Below are positions 52,237-60,525 of a stretch of 64,000 nt of DNA, one piece after another. A model generated the notes under the pieces. It worked only from the letters and a program-made list of their open reading frames with translations, searched no databases and was not told the DNA's origin. Position numbers and translations under genes: made by a program. This DNA comes from VAZQ01 sp034669045. Its GTDB lineage: Bacteria; Pseudomonadota; Alphaproteobacteria; Rhizobiales; Xanthobacteraceae. The DNA lies in NCBI GenBank assembly GCA_034669045.1, contig JAXDOD010000102.1:37730-101729 (forward strand). The letters are read 5' to 3'. The first letter of the stretch is position 1. The number at the start of each line of letters is the position of its first letter.

Positions 52237-54120
52237 ATGCCCGTAACCACGCTGCCATCGTCGTCGCGCCTCGACCGCCAGGACGCGCTCGCGCTGGTCC
52301 GGCGCCTGGTGACCGAATACGGATTGGCGCAGTGGAAGCGCTATGCGTTTGCCTTCGTGCTGATGGCGGTCGGCGCGGGCAGCACGGCGGCGGCGGCCTA
52401 CCTGATGGGCGACATGCTCAACGAGGGCTTCGCGCAGCGCAATTTCGCCGGCGTGGTCCAGATCAGCGTGCTCATCCTGGCGGTGTTCACGTTGCGCGGC
52501 TTGTCGATCTACGGGCAGGCCGTGCTGCTGCAGCGCATCGGCAATGCCATCGTGGCGCAGAACCAGCGCCGCGTGTTTGAAAAGCTCATGGCGCACAGCC
52601 TCGCCTTCTTCGCCGATCGCCACAGTTCGGAATTCATCGCCCGGCTCACCACCGGCGCGAACGCCGCCACGCAGATCCTCAACCTGTTGATCACCGCCGT
52701 CGGCCGCGATCTGCTCACCGTGATCGGCCTTGTGATCGTGATGGCGATCCAGGATCCGGTGCTCTCGATCTGCGCCTTGCTGATCGCGCCGCCGGCCGCC
52801 TTCATGATCCGCAAGCTCACCAAGCGCGTGCGCACGGTCGCCTATAATCAATGGACCGGCGGCGCGCAGGCGCTCGAGACCATGCAGGAGGCGCTGCAGG
52901 GCCTGCGCATCGTCAAGGCCTTCACCATGGAGCCCGCGATGCGCGCGCGCTTCGAGACCAATGTCGCCATGGTCGAAGGCGAAGCCAACAAGATGGCGCG
53001 CGTCGGCCAGCGCGTTCACCCGATCATGGAAACGCTCGGCGGCCTGGCCTTGACGCTGGTCATGATCTACGCCGGCTATCGCGTCATCTATACCGGCGCC
53101 ACCCCGGGCGAGTTCTTCTCGTTCATGACCGCGTTCCTGTTCGCCTATGAGCCGGCCAAGCGCCTCGCGCGCCTTAACATCGATCTCAACGCGGTCCTCG
53201 TCGGCGTGCGCATCCTGTTCGAGATCATCGATGCCAAGTCGACGGAGCCGGACGAGAGCGACCGGCCCGCATTGGTGCCGACCAGGGCGCGCGTCGAGTT
53301 CGCCCACGTGCGCTTTGCCTACCGCGACGACGTCCCGGTCTATCGCGACCTGTCCTTCGTCGCCGAGCCCGGCCAGGTGACCGCCCTGGTCGGGCCCTCG
53401 GGCGGCGGCAAGTCGACCATCCTCAACCTGATCATGCGTTTCTACGAGATCGACGCCGGCACGATCGCGATCGACGGGCAGGGCATCGACGCCGTGGCGC
53501 GGCACTCGCTGCGCCAGCAGATCGCCTATGTCGGGCAGGACGTGTTCCTGTTCCGCGCCTCGATCCGCGAGAACATCGCGTTCGGCAAGCCGGGCGCGAG
53601 CGAGGCCGAAATCGTCGCCGCCGCGAAGGCCGCGCATGCGCACGATTTCATCTCGAACTTCCCGGACGGCTACGATACCCAGGTCGGCGAGCATGGCCAC
53701 CGGCTGTCGGGCGGGGAGCGGCAGCGCGTCGCCATCGCGCGCGCCCTGATCAAGAATGCGCCGATCATCCTGCTCGACGAGGCGACCGCCGCGCTCGACG
53801 CCGCGTCCGAGCGCCACGTGCAGGAGGCGCTGGCCGAGCTCTGCAAGGGCCGCACCACCATCGTGATCGCGCACCGGCTCTCCACCATCATGCATGCCGA
53901 CCGCATCCTGGTGATCGAGGCGGGCGAGGTCGTCGAGGCCGGCCGCCACGACGAACTGCTGCGCAAAGACGGGCGCTACGCCATGTTCTTCGAGCTGCAG
54001 TTCAAGACGCAGGCGGCGCAGACGCCCTCGGAGGAGCGCGCGGAGGCGCCGCCAATGCCGTTCCCGGAGGCGTCGCGGGTGCCCGAACGCGAAAGCGTGC
54101 CGGAGCACGAGAAGACGTAG
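52237..54120 (+). CDS. MsbA-like lipid/LPS ABC exporter (fused permease-ATPase)
   Basis: A 627-residue half-transporter. Residues about 30-330 hold six membrane helices of the type I exporter fold; residues about 345-585 hold the ATPase with Walker A G-P-S-G-G-G-K-S-T, signature L-S-G-G-E-R-Q-R-V-A, Walker B I-I-L-L-D-E-A-T, and H-loop I-A-H-R-L-S-T. A 40-residue low-complexity tail follows. The neighbours waaF, hldE and galE support a role in flipping lipid A-core, which is what MsbA does; related drug exporters share the same sequence pattern. Confidence 0.88.
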   Translation: MPVTTLPSSSRLDRQDALALVRRLVTEYGLAQWKRYAFAFVLMAVGAGSTAAAAYLMGDMLNEGFAQRNFAGVVQISVLILAVFTLRGLSIYGQAVLLQRIGNAIVAQNQRRVFEKLMAHSLAFFADRHSSEFIARLTTGANAATQILNLLITAVGRDLLTVIGLVIVMAIQDPVLSICALLIAPPAAFMIRKLTKRVRTVAYNQWTGGAQALETMQEALQGLRIVKAFTMEPAMRARFETNVAMVEGEANKMARVGQRVHPIMETLGGLALTLVMIYAGYRVIYTGATPGEFFSFMTAFLFAYEPAKRLARLNIDLNAVLVGVRILFEIIDAKSTEPDESDRPALVPTRARVEFAHVRFAYRDDVPVYRDLSFVAEPGQVTALVGPSGGGKSTILNLIMRFYEIDAGTIAIDGQGIDAVARHSLRQQIAYVGQDVFLFRASIRENIAFGKPGASEAEIVAAAKAAHAHDFISNFPDGYDTQVGEHGHRLSGGERQRVAIARALIKNAPIILLDEATAALDAASERHVQEALAELCKGRTTIVIAHRLSTIMHADRILVIEAGEVVEAGRHDELLRKDGRYAMFFELQFKTQAAQTPSEERAEAPPMPFPEASRVPERESVPEHEKT

Positions 54121-54137
54121 CGGCCGCCGCGGCTGAG

Positions 54138-54383
54138 CTATTTGCGGGCCGTCACGTAAGCGAGGGCATCATCCACGAGGCGCCGCGGGTTTCGCTCGCC
54201 GGTCTGTGCCGTTTCAATGATGCGCTTGGCGAGCAGTTCGCGTGTCGACTGCGCCTGGCCCTCGGCTGCAAGCGGGCTGCCCGATGCCTTGATCGTATTC
54301 CATGCCGTCTCGAAAGCCGATGCCAAGATGACGACCGAGTCGGGATCGAAGGCGCTTTTTTCCAGAAGTGACGCGATCGACAT
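54138..54383 (-). CDS. Small conserved protein of Hyphomicrobiales
   Basis: An 81-residue soluble protein starting MSIASLLEKSAFDPDSVVIL, with A-W-x-x-I-K-A-S-G-S near residue 28 and A-K-R-I-I-E-T-A-Q-T-G-E-R-N-P at about 52-66. I know many similar 80-residue proteins from rhizobial genomes, all without assigned function. It is convergent with the ABC exporter, 17 bases apart. A candidate operator lies upstream at 54505-54520. Confidence 0.8.
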   Translation of the reverse strand: MSIASLLEKSAFDPDSVVILASAFETAWNTIKASGSPLAAEGQAQSTRELLAKRIIETAQTGERNPRRLVDDALAYVTARK

Positions 54384-54504
54384 GTCGTTATTCTCTCTCG
54401 GAAATTTCGATCAATCCAAGCTCGACACGCAGAACAGCGATCGGCCGGCGCCCGTCCGGCCAGACTCTTGCAGCCGAATATGCGCCGGCGAAAGCGGAGC
54501 TGTC

Positions 54505-54520
54505 GGTAATGTACATTACC
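54505..54520. promoter_or_regulatory. Perfect 16-base palindrome, candidate operator
   Basis: GGTAATGTACATTACC is a perfect inverted repeat located 24 bases after the Crp/Fnr gene stop and about 120 bases before the start of the small 81-residue gene. It does not match the FixK/Fnr consensus (TTGAT-N4-ATCAA). A regulator dimer could control the small gene from here. Confidence 0.5.
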
Positions 54521-54544
54521 AACAAGAGAGACGCCGCATTAATT

Positions 54545-55258
54545 TTACGGATAGGTCTTGGGAAGGTGAAACGCCACCCGCTCTCGCACCAGCTGGTAGC
54601 ATTCGCACGACGACTTCGCGAGGCCGTCCCGGTCCAGGATCGTGAGCTGCCGGCGGCCGCGCTCGATCAAGCCGGCGCGTTCCAGTTCGCTCGCCGCATT
54701 GGTGATCGACGGCCGCTGGGCGCCCAGCATTTCGGCCAGGAGATCCTGCGTGATCGGCAGCGTGTCCTGGTCGCACCGGTCGCGCATCATGAGCAGCCAG
54801 CGCGCCAGCCGTTCCTTCAGGCTGTGGGCGCCGTTGCAGGCGACCGACACCAGGACCTGTTCGAGAAATGCCTGCCCGTAGGCATTCATGAGGGCCCGGA
54901 AGGACGGCATCGATCCCATCGCCCGCGTGAACGCCGCCCGCGATATCTTGGTCGCGCTGCCCGGGATCTGGACCAGCAGCCTGACGGAGGACATCTTGGC
55001 TCCGAAGACCGCTTGCACGCCGCTGCACCCCTCGCGGCCGATCGTCGCCATTTCGATGATGCTGCCGTCCGCATAGACCGCGACCACCGAGATGACCCCG
55101 ACGTCGGGGAAGAAGATGTAATCGAGCGAACTATCGGCATCCAGCAGGACCTGCGCGCGCTCGCAGGGGATGCTTTCAAGCTCGGGCATGAGCCGCTTGA
55201 AATTGCGGGACGGCAGGGCGAGCAACAGCCGGTTGCGGGGCCAAGTTGGACTGCTCAT
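54545..55258 (-). CDS. Crp/Fnr family transcriptional regulator
   Basis: A 237-residue regulator. An N-terminal cyclic-nucleotide-binding-like beta barrel (about 20-130) has Y-I-F-F-P and G-V-I-S-V-V, but not the full cAMP phosphate-binding cassette. The C-terminal winged helix carries L-P-I-T-Q-D-L-L-A-E-M-L-G with recognition helix R-P-S-I-T-N-A-A-S-E-L. No N-terminal Fnr-type cysteine cluster is visible, so it is not an oxygen sensor of the classical kind. This subgroup is common and often multicopy in Bradyrhizobium-type genomes. The ATG at 55258 is chosen because upstream in-frame sequence lacks family similarity. Confidence 0.88.
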   Translation of the reverse strand: MSSPTWPRNRLLLALPSRNFKRLMPELESIPCERAQVLLDADSSLDYIFFPDVGVISVVAVYADGSIIEMATIGREGCSGVQAVFGAKMSSVRLLVQIPGSATKISRAAFTRAMGSMPSFRALMNAYGQAFLEQVLVSVACNGAHSLKERLARWLLMMRDRCDQDTLPITQDLLAEMLGAQRPSITNAASELERAGLIERGRRQLTILDRDGLAKSSCECYQLVRERVAFHLPKTYP

Positions 55259-55570
55259 GCATCGGTAAACCCCGGCAATTCGCAATGGTTTCAACGGCGC
55301 GTCATCATGCCTGGCCGGCGCCCGCGGCATCGACCTCAGGCAGCCGTCGATGCTTCCGCCTTCATCGCCGGTGGCACCGCGCGCGCGGGCGAGCCGGTCC
55401 ACGGCGGGCCTGGGTCCGGCCACCCTGCCGGTGGGCCATCGGCCGGCAAGCTGTGGTTCCCGCGACACAGAACGGAGCCGAACGTTCCGCCGCGGCAGGC
55501 GTTAATGATCTGGTTACCATTGCGGGACCAGTCTGCTTGCAGTTGAAGGCGCCAATCGCGGGAGCGCATC
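55259..55570. other. Divergent intergenic region between the Crp/Fnr gene and a small gene
   Basis: A 312-base GC-rich stretch; I see no gene, no repeat element and no convincing promoter. Confidence 0.4.
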
Positions 55571-55828
55571 ATGAGGACTGCAGCCAAGAGGTCGCAAGAC
55601 CACTCATTGCCGATGCACGGGTCGCCGCCCACGGCGGTGGAGGACGCATCGAGTGCCAGCGTGACGCAGATGGTCGAATGGATCGCCCGCCGCGGTCCGA
55701 AATCGGGTGCCGACGCGTTGCGCGAGCTTCGCATGGCGTTCCCGGACACCACGCTGGAGCTGCGGGTCGCGGCCCTCAACACGCTGATTCGCCAGCAGGG
55801 CGGCGACACGTCCTACCTGCCGCGATAG
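55571..55828 (+). CDS. Small hypothetical protein
   Basis: An 85-residue reading frame. Its second half, V-T-Q-M-V-E-W-I-A-R-R-G-P-K-S-G-A-D-A-L-R-E-L-R, looks like a real amphipathic domain; the first 30 residues are low complexity. GGGAG lies about 7 bases before the ATG. It resembles small conserved proteins of Bradyrhizobium-type genomes, function unknown. Confidence 0.6.
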   Translation: MRTAAKRSQDHSLPMHGSPPTAVEDASSASVTQMVEWIARRGPKSGADALRELRMAFPDTTLELRVAALNTLIRQQGGDTSYLPR

Positions 55829-55998
55829 CGGCGCCTCGCCGGCCAACGCGGCAAGAGCACGACACCGCGCGCCGCGCGCGGTCGGGAGCGCGCCCCGGCG
55901 CGCCGTATTCAAGCACGCCCGGAACGCGAAGCTAACCCTCCGCGCGCGCCGCAAGTCGGAGCCCTACAGTCGGAGCCCGTACAGCAACGGAGCGTGTC

Positions 55999-56796
55999 AT
56001 GGATGAAGCCCCCATCCTGGTCGAGAAGCGCGGCGGCTATCGCATCGTCACGCTCAACCGGCCGCAGCGGCTCAACGCCTTCACCGAACCCATGCACAAG
56101 CTGCTGCGCGAGGCGCTCGACGCGGCGGAGACCGACCGCGAGTGCCGCGCGCTGCTGCTGACCGGCGCGGGCCGGGCCTTCTGCGCCGGGCAGGACCTCA
56201 ACGACCGGCTTTCGCAGGCGGGCGAGACCCAGGTGCTCGGCGGCGCGCTCGAAGCCTATTACAATCCGCTGGTGCGCAAGCTGCGGGCGCTGCCCTTCCC
56301 GGTGGTGGCGGCGGTCAATGGCGTGGCCGCCGGCGCCGGCGCCAATATCGCGCTCGCCTGCGACATCGTGCTCGCGGCGCGCTCGGCCAGCTTCATCCAG
56401 TCGTTCGCGAAGATCGGCCTGGTGCCCGATTCCGGCGGCACCTGGTTCCTGCCGCGCCTCGTCGGTCCCGCCCGCGCCCGCGGGCTTGCGCTCACCGCCG
56501 AGCCGTTGCCGGCGGAGAAGGCCGAGGCCTGGGGCCTGATCTGGAAGGTGCACGACGATGGCGAACTGCTCGGAGAAGCGCACAAGCTGTGCATGCATTT
56601 CGCGGCCGCCCCGACGGCCGGGCTCGCCTTGATCAAGCGCGCGCTCGACGACGCCTGGAGCAACGATCTCGATGCGCAGCTCGATCTCGAGCGCGAGATG
56701 CAGCGCGAGGCAAGCCTGACGCCGGATTATGCCGAGGGCGTGCGCGCCTTCATGGCGAAGCGCCCGCCGGTGTTCAGCGGACGCCGGCGCACGTAG
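55999..56796 (+). CDS. Enoyl-CoA hydratase/isomerase family protein (PaaG-like)
   Basis: A 265-residue crotonase. T-L-N-R-P-Q-R-L-N-A-F near residue 17, the oxyanion-hole segment A-F-C-A-G-Q-D-L-N near 58, and A-G-A-G-A-N-I-A-L-A-C-D near 113 match the fold. D-S-G-G-T-W-F-L-P-R near residue 143 puts the typical PaaG-type Asp in the active site. PaaG isomerises ring-epoxide CoA esters in phenylacetate breakdown; no other paa gene is nearby, so a general 2-enoyl-CoA hydratase or isomerase role is also possible. Confidence 0.88.
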   Translation: MDEAPILVEKRGGYRIVTLNRPQRLNAFTEPMHKLLREALDAAETDRECRALLLTGAGRAFCAGQDLNDRLSQAGETQVLGGALEAYYNPLVRKLRALPFPVVAAVNGVAAGAGANIALACDIVLAARSASFIQSFAKIGLVPDSGGTWFLPRLVGPARARGLALTAEPLPAEKAEAWGLIWKVHDDGELLGEAHKLCMHFAAAPTAGLALIKRALDDAWSNDLDAQLDLEREMQREASLTPDYAEGVRAFMAKRPPVFSGRRRT

Positions 56797-56842
56797 GGCA
56801 TTTTCGGGAAAAGGGGAATCCGGTTTCCGTCCGAAAATGCGA
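56796..56842 (-). repeat. Dispersed 45-base repeat element, copy 2 (inverse)
   Basis: The reverse complement reads CGCATTTTCGGACGGAAACC..., closely matching the copy at 52027-52071. It fills nearly all of the gap between two convergent genes (enoyl-CoA hydratase and the TPR protein), so it may act as a bidirectional terminator or boundary. Confidence 0.7.
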
Positions 56843-56856
56843 GCGATGCAAGACCC

Positions 56857-58089
56857 TCAAGGCGAGCGCCCGAGCGCCTTGAGCTCGGCCCGGCCGGCGC
56901 CCCATTCCGGCGAACTGCGCGGACAAGTGCCAGACGCCGCGCGCAACAGCCGCGCGGCCGCGTCCCTGTCACCGCGCAGCAGCGCCAGCTCGCCGCCGTA
57001 GAAATTCGCCTCGCAGCGCTGCCGCCGCATCTTCTTGGGGTCGCGGTCGTTTGCGGCCGCAAGTGCCGACGCCAGCGAGCTCTCGCCCAGGAACAGGCGG
57101 ATGACCGGCGCCGGCCAGGCCTTCATGTCGAGCCGCGCCGCCGCCTGGCGGAGCGGGCTTGGACCATGATCGCGGCGCTCCGCGATCTCGAGCCAGAGCG
57201 CCACATAGGCATCCTCGGGCGCCAGTTCGCTCGCGCGGCGCAGATCGGTCTTCGCCTTGGCGAGCGCGCCGCCGGCGAGATGCGCGAGGCCGGCATTCTT
57301 GTAGCTGTCGACGTCCGCCGGATCGAGGCGCATCGCCTCGCCGTAGTCGGCAAGCGCCCGCTCGTAGTCGCCGCTATCGCGGTAGGCATTGCCGCGCTCG
57401 GTATAGGCATCGGCATCCTGCGATTCGAGCCGAATGACCTCGCCGTAATCGGCGATGGCGCGCTCGAAATCGCCCTTGTCGCGGTAGGCGCGGGCGCGGT
57501 TCTGGTAGCCGCCGCTGTCCTCGGGCGCGAGCCTGATCACCGCGCTGAAATCGGCAACCGCACGGTCGTAGTCGCCGCGGTCGGCGTATTCCATGCCGCG
57601 GTTGTAGTAGGCGATGGCATGCGTGGGATCGATCCTGATCGCCGCGCCGTAGTCCGCCATGGCGCGGCGGTACCGGCCCATCTCGCCATAGGCGATGCCG
57701 CGGTTGCTGTAGGCGCGGACGTGCCTGGGATCGAGCTTGATCGCCCGCCCGAAATCGGCGACCGCACGCGGGTTATCGCCCTTTTCGTGAAACGCGACGC
57801 CGCGGTTGTGGTAGACGGCGGTGGATCTGGGATCGAGCGCGATCGCCTGGCCGTAGTCGGCGATGGCGAGATCGTACTCGCCCTTCTCCCGGTAGGCGTT
57901 GCCGCGATTGTAATAGGCGGCCGCGCGAGCCGCCTTGCCGTCGCCGCCAGCGTCGATGATGCGCGTGCAGGCGGCGAGGCGCTTGTCCAGATCGCGGGCG
58001 GCGCAATCGTCGAAGCCGTTTTCAGCGGCCGCCACCACCGGCCAGGCCAGGAGCATGGCCGCGACGATCAGCACCTTCGGTCCCCACAC
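56857..58089 (-). CDS. Secreted or periplasmic tetratricopeptide-repeat protein
   Basis: From the GTG at 58089 (GAGGAG 9 bases upstream) the protein has 410 residues and begins with a signal peptide, V-W-G-P-K-V-L-I-V-A-A-M-L-L-A-W, ending near A-A-A-E. About eight TPR units of 34 residues follow, with repeated Y-N-R-G, A-I-A-D-Y and A-I-x-L-D-P phrases. TPRs are protein-binding scaffolds. An in-frame ATG at 58152 gives a longer N-terminus that would bury the signal peptide. Partner unknown. Confidence 0.88.
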   Translation of the reverse strand: MWGPKVLIVAAMLLAWPVVAAAENGFDDCAARDLDKRLAACTRIIDAGGDGKAARAAAYYNRGNAYREKGEYDLAIADYGQAIALDPRSTAVYHNRGVAFHEKGDNPRAVADFGRAIKLDPRHVRAYSNRGIAYGEMGRYRRAMADYGAAIRIDPTHAIAYYNRGMEYADRGDYDRAVADFSAVIRLAPEDSGGYQNRARAYRDKGDFERAIADYGEVIRLESQDADAYTERGNAYRDSGDYERALADYGEAMRLDPADVDSYKNAGLAHLAGGALAKAKTDLRRASELAPEDAYVALWLEIAERRDHGPSPLRQAAARLDMKAWPAPVIRLFLGESSLASALAAANDRDPKKMRRQRCEANFYGGELALLRGDRDAAARLLRAASGTCPRSSPEWGAGRAELKALGRSP

Positions 58090-58165
58090 GATGCATGTCT
58101 CCTCACGACGCGCCGGCGTCTGGGTTTGGAACGTGCCGACGGGCCTGGCCAACTCGCGTCCGCGC

Positions 58166-58984
58166 TCAGGAGCGTCGGCGCCGGCGCCCCGCAGCTCCCG
58201 CCCCGGCTTTGGCCTTGGCCGGCCGCGATCTTGCCGGTTTCCGCGCCCGCGCGCTACGTGCCGGCAGCAACCCGGCGCGTTCGAGCCGCATGCACCAGTA
58301 TTCCCAGGTCCGTCCCACCACGTTGGGCATCGCGTTGATGGTGCCGGCGAGCCGCGTTTCGCCGCTGGTCAGCGGCACGACCTTGCCGAGCGCATGCGCC
58401 TGGAGCTGGTATTGGGCGTTGTGGCACATGAAGATCGAGCGCGCGACGAGTTCTCGCACATCCGCGCCCACCACCGTCGCGCCATGATGCGTCATCAGCA
58501 CGGCCGCATGCGAGCCGAGCGCGCGCGCGAGCGAACGGCCCTCCTCCGGCTTGACCACCAGCAGGTTGGTGTCGCCGAACTCGTCGTGCTGGTCCCAGAA
58601 CGGGATATCCCCGCCCACCGCGGCGCCGAGGTGGAACACCGGGACGATCGGCACGCCCGCGATCGCGAACGGCAGCACGGCCGGCGCGTGGTGATGGCAC
58701 ACCGCCATCACGTCCGGCCGCGCCTCATAGATGCAGCCGTGGATCACGCGCTCGGCGAACAGCTTGTCGACCGGCGGCTGCACCGGCTCGGAATCGAGCG
58801 TGAAGGCGAGGACGTCCGCGGGCTCGACGAGCTGCGGCGAGCGCGAGCGCGGCAGCAGATAGCGGCTGGGATCGTCCGGATGGCGCAGGCTCACATGGCC
58901 GAAGGCGTCGAGCACGCCTTCGTTGGCGAGGATGCGGCTCGCCAGCGCAAGCTCATGGCGGATGTCGTCGAAACGGTCGGGCAC
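58166..58984 (-). CDS. Class II aldolase/adducin family protein
   Basis: A 272-residue protein starting at GTG, with AGGAG 5 bases upstream. The metal-binding His pair is in C-H-H-H-A-P-A-V and M-T-H-H-G-A-T-V, with H-V-S-L-R-H-P-D near the start. The last 30 residues are a basic Ala/Arg/Lys tail. Relatives include sugar-phosphate aldolases and decarboxylases, but this subgroup, common in soil alphaproteobacteria, has no fixed substrate. The frame open to 59434 crosses a repeat element and is not used. Confidence 0.85.
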   Translation of the reverse strand: MPDRFDDIRHELALASRILANEGVLDAFGHVSLRHPDDPSRYLLPRSRSPQLVEPADVLAFTLDSEPVQPPVDKLFAERVIHGCIYEARPDVMAVCHHHAPAVLPFAIAGVPIVPVFHLGAAVGGDIPFWDQHDEFGDTNLLVVKPEEGRSLARALGSHAAVLMTHHGATVVGADVRELVARSIFMCHNAQYQLQAHALGKVVPLTSGETRLAGTINAMPNVVGRTWEYWCMRLERAGLLPARSARARKPARSRPAKAKAGAGAAGRRRRRS

Positions 58985-59511
58985 GCGGGCTCCTGTTTGC
59001 GGACGGCCGCAGCAAAGCCGAAACCGGCAGCGTTGCCAAGCCGCACGCCCCTCGTTGCGAAGGCTGACGCACAGCGTCCCTCCCCCCAAAAAGGCTAACG
59101 CGTGCGCACATCGTTCGTAAGCGCAGCAAGCGCGGCAAACTCGGTGGGCTCCCCTCCCCCTTGTGGGGAGGGGTTGGGGGTGGGGTCTTAGTTTTTTGAA
59201 ATCGATCTGCATTACCCCACCCCTGTCCCCTCCCCACAAGGGGGAGGGGAACCCTGTGGCACCAGCCTTGACCACGCCAAGCATGCATGCGGGGATAGTT
59301 TCAAAGATGTGTGGACACCCTAGTCTGAGGGACAGGGTCGGGATCGCAAGTTTGCCAGCCGATCCCCTCGCCTCCCCCATCCTCGTCCTTTCAAGGAGAG
59401 GAAACCCACCGGGTTTGCGCGCGACTGTCGGCAAGCGGGAATCGAACGCCTTGCAAGTGGCCCTGGACGGCAGCAGGATTCGCGCCGGGCAGGGGCACAG
59501 CGGAGAAAGTC
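58985..59511. other. Intergenic region with a large inverted repeat
   Basis: This 527-base stretch between divergent genes contains the inverted repeat at 59151-59250 and no convincing gene. The rest shows no structure that I can name. Confidence 0.5.
59151..59250. repeat. 100-base inverted repeat with nested hairpins
   Basis: Left arm 59151-59186 and right arm 59214-59249 are complementary at 33 of 36 positions around an AT-rich 27-base loop. Each arm contains its own hairpin (CCCCTCCCC / GGGGAGGGG). This C-rich element is of a type scattered in rhizobial genomes and looks like a non-autonomous mobile or palindromic repeat. No transposase is seen. Confidence 0.8.
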
Positions 59512-60360
59512 ATGAATCCAGTCGTCGCGATCATCGCGCCCGGCATGATGGGCTCAGCCGTGGGGGCGCGGCTGGTCGAGAACGGCCTCAAGGTCCTGAC
59601 CTCGCTCGCGGGACGCAGCGCCGCGAGCGCGGCGCGCGCCCAGGCCGCCGGGATGCAAAACGCGTCCGACGAGGAGATCGCCTCGACCGATTTCATCCTC
59701 TCGATCCTGCCGCCGGGCGACGCGGTGGCGCTGGCGCAGCGGTTCGCGCCCGCGCTCACCGCCAGCAACACCAAGCCGGTCTATGTCGACTGCAACGCCG
59801 TCAGCCCGCCGACCGCCGCACGCGCCGCGGCCGCCATCGCGCCGAGCGGCTCGCCCTTCGTCGACGCCGGAATCGTCGGCTCGCCGCCGAAGCCGAACGA
59901 GGCAAGCCCGCGCTTCTACGTGTCCGGCCCGCACGCGCAGCGCTTCGCGGCGTTCAAGGACTACGGCCTCGACGTGCGCGTGCTGGCGGGGCCGCTCACC
60001 GCCGCCTCGGCGATGAAGATGTCCTATGCGGGCATGACCAAGGGCACGCAGGCGCTCTGCGCCGTGATGATGCTGGCGGCGATGCGCAGCGGCTCGGCCG
60101 ACGCGCTGTTCGCGGAACTGCAGCTCAGCCAGCCGCAGATGCTGGCCTGGCTCAAGCGCTCCCTCGGCATCATGCCGCCGAAGGCCTATCGCTGGGTCGC
60201 CGAGATGAACGAGATCGCCGATTTCGTCGGCGACGATCCGGCCGGACACGAGCTCTATGTCGGCGCCGCGCATTTCTACGAGCAGATCGCCACGGATTTC
60301 GCGGCCGACCAGACCTCCGTGACGGCGCTGCATGCGTTCCTGAGCAAGGATGGCAAGTAG
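59512..60360 (+). CDS. 6-phosphogluconate/3-hydroxyisobutyrate dehydrogenase-like protein (DUF1932 type)
   Basis: A 282-residue NAD(P)-binding protein: I-A-P-G-M-M-G-S-A-V-G-A-R near the start and an S-I-L-P-P-G-D-A strand. The C-terminal domain has A-S-A-M-K-M-S-Y-A-G-M-T-K-G, the DUF1932 version of the catalytic-Lys motif. Substrate unknown; beta-hydroxyacid oxidation is the general family chemistry. Neighbouring class II aldolase and glycerate kinase genes hint at hydroxyacid catabolism. Confidence 0.85.
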   Translation: MNPVVAIIAPGMMGSAVGARLVENGLKVLTSLAGRSAASAARAQAAGMQNASDEEIASTDFILSILPPGDAVALAQRFAPALTASNTKPVYVDCNAVSPPTAARAAAAIAPSGSPFVDAGIVGSPPKPNEASPRFYVSGPHAQRFAAFKDYGLDVRVLAGPLTAASAMKMSYAGMTKGTQALCAVMMLAAMRSGSADALFAELQLSQPQMLAWLKRSLGIMPPKAYRWVAEMNEIADFVGDDPAGHELYVGAAHFYEQIATDFAADQTSVTALHAFLSKDGK

Positions 60361-60407
60361 GGCGGGACTTGCTGGTCGGGTGGGCAAAAGCGCCGAGTTG
60401 GTAGCTG

Positions 60408-60521
60408 GTAGGGTGGGCAAAAGCGAGCGTAGCGCGCGTTGCCCACGCGTCTTCCAGTCCCGGCGGGAAACAACGACGCGTGGGCACGGCGCGCAGAGCT
60501 GCGCGCCTGTGCCCACCCTAC
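60408..60521. repeat. Nested inverted-repeat element between convergent genes
   Basis: The outer arms GTAGGGTGGGCAA (60408-60420) and its near-complement at 60509-60521 enclose a second stem, GCCCACGCGTC (60441-60451) with GACGCGTGGGC (60475-60485). A partial direct copy of the left arm (GGGTGGGCAAAAGCG) starts at 60378. This resembles a widespread GTAGGGTGGGCAAAG palindromic element of Bradyrhizobium-type genomes. It fills the gap between two convergent genes. Confidence 0.75.
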
Positions 60522-60525
60522 AATC

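Noticed and set aside
50839..54108. A 1089-codon open frame on the minus strand across galE and the ABC exporter
   Set aside because: It is antisense to two clearly functional genes, has low-complexity composition rich in Arg/His/Asp/Gly, shows no known motif, and results from high G+C codon bias (few stops on the opposite strand).
55500..55530. A TTAA...TTAC pattern resembling a CtrA site upstream of the small 85-residue gene
   Set aside because: The spacing is 8 instead of 7 and the second half-site is imperfect, so it is too weak to claim.
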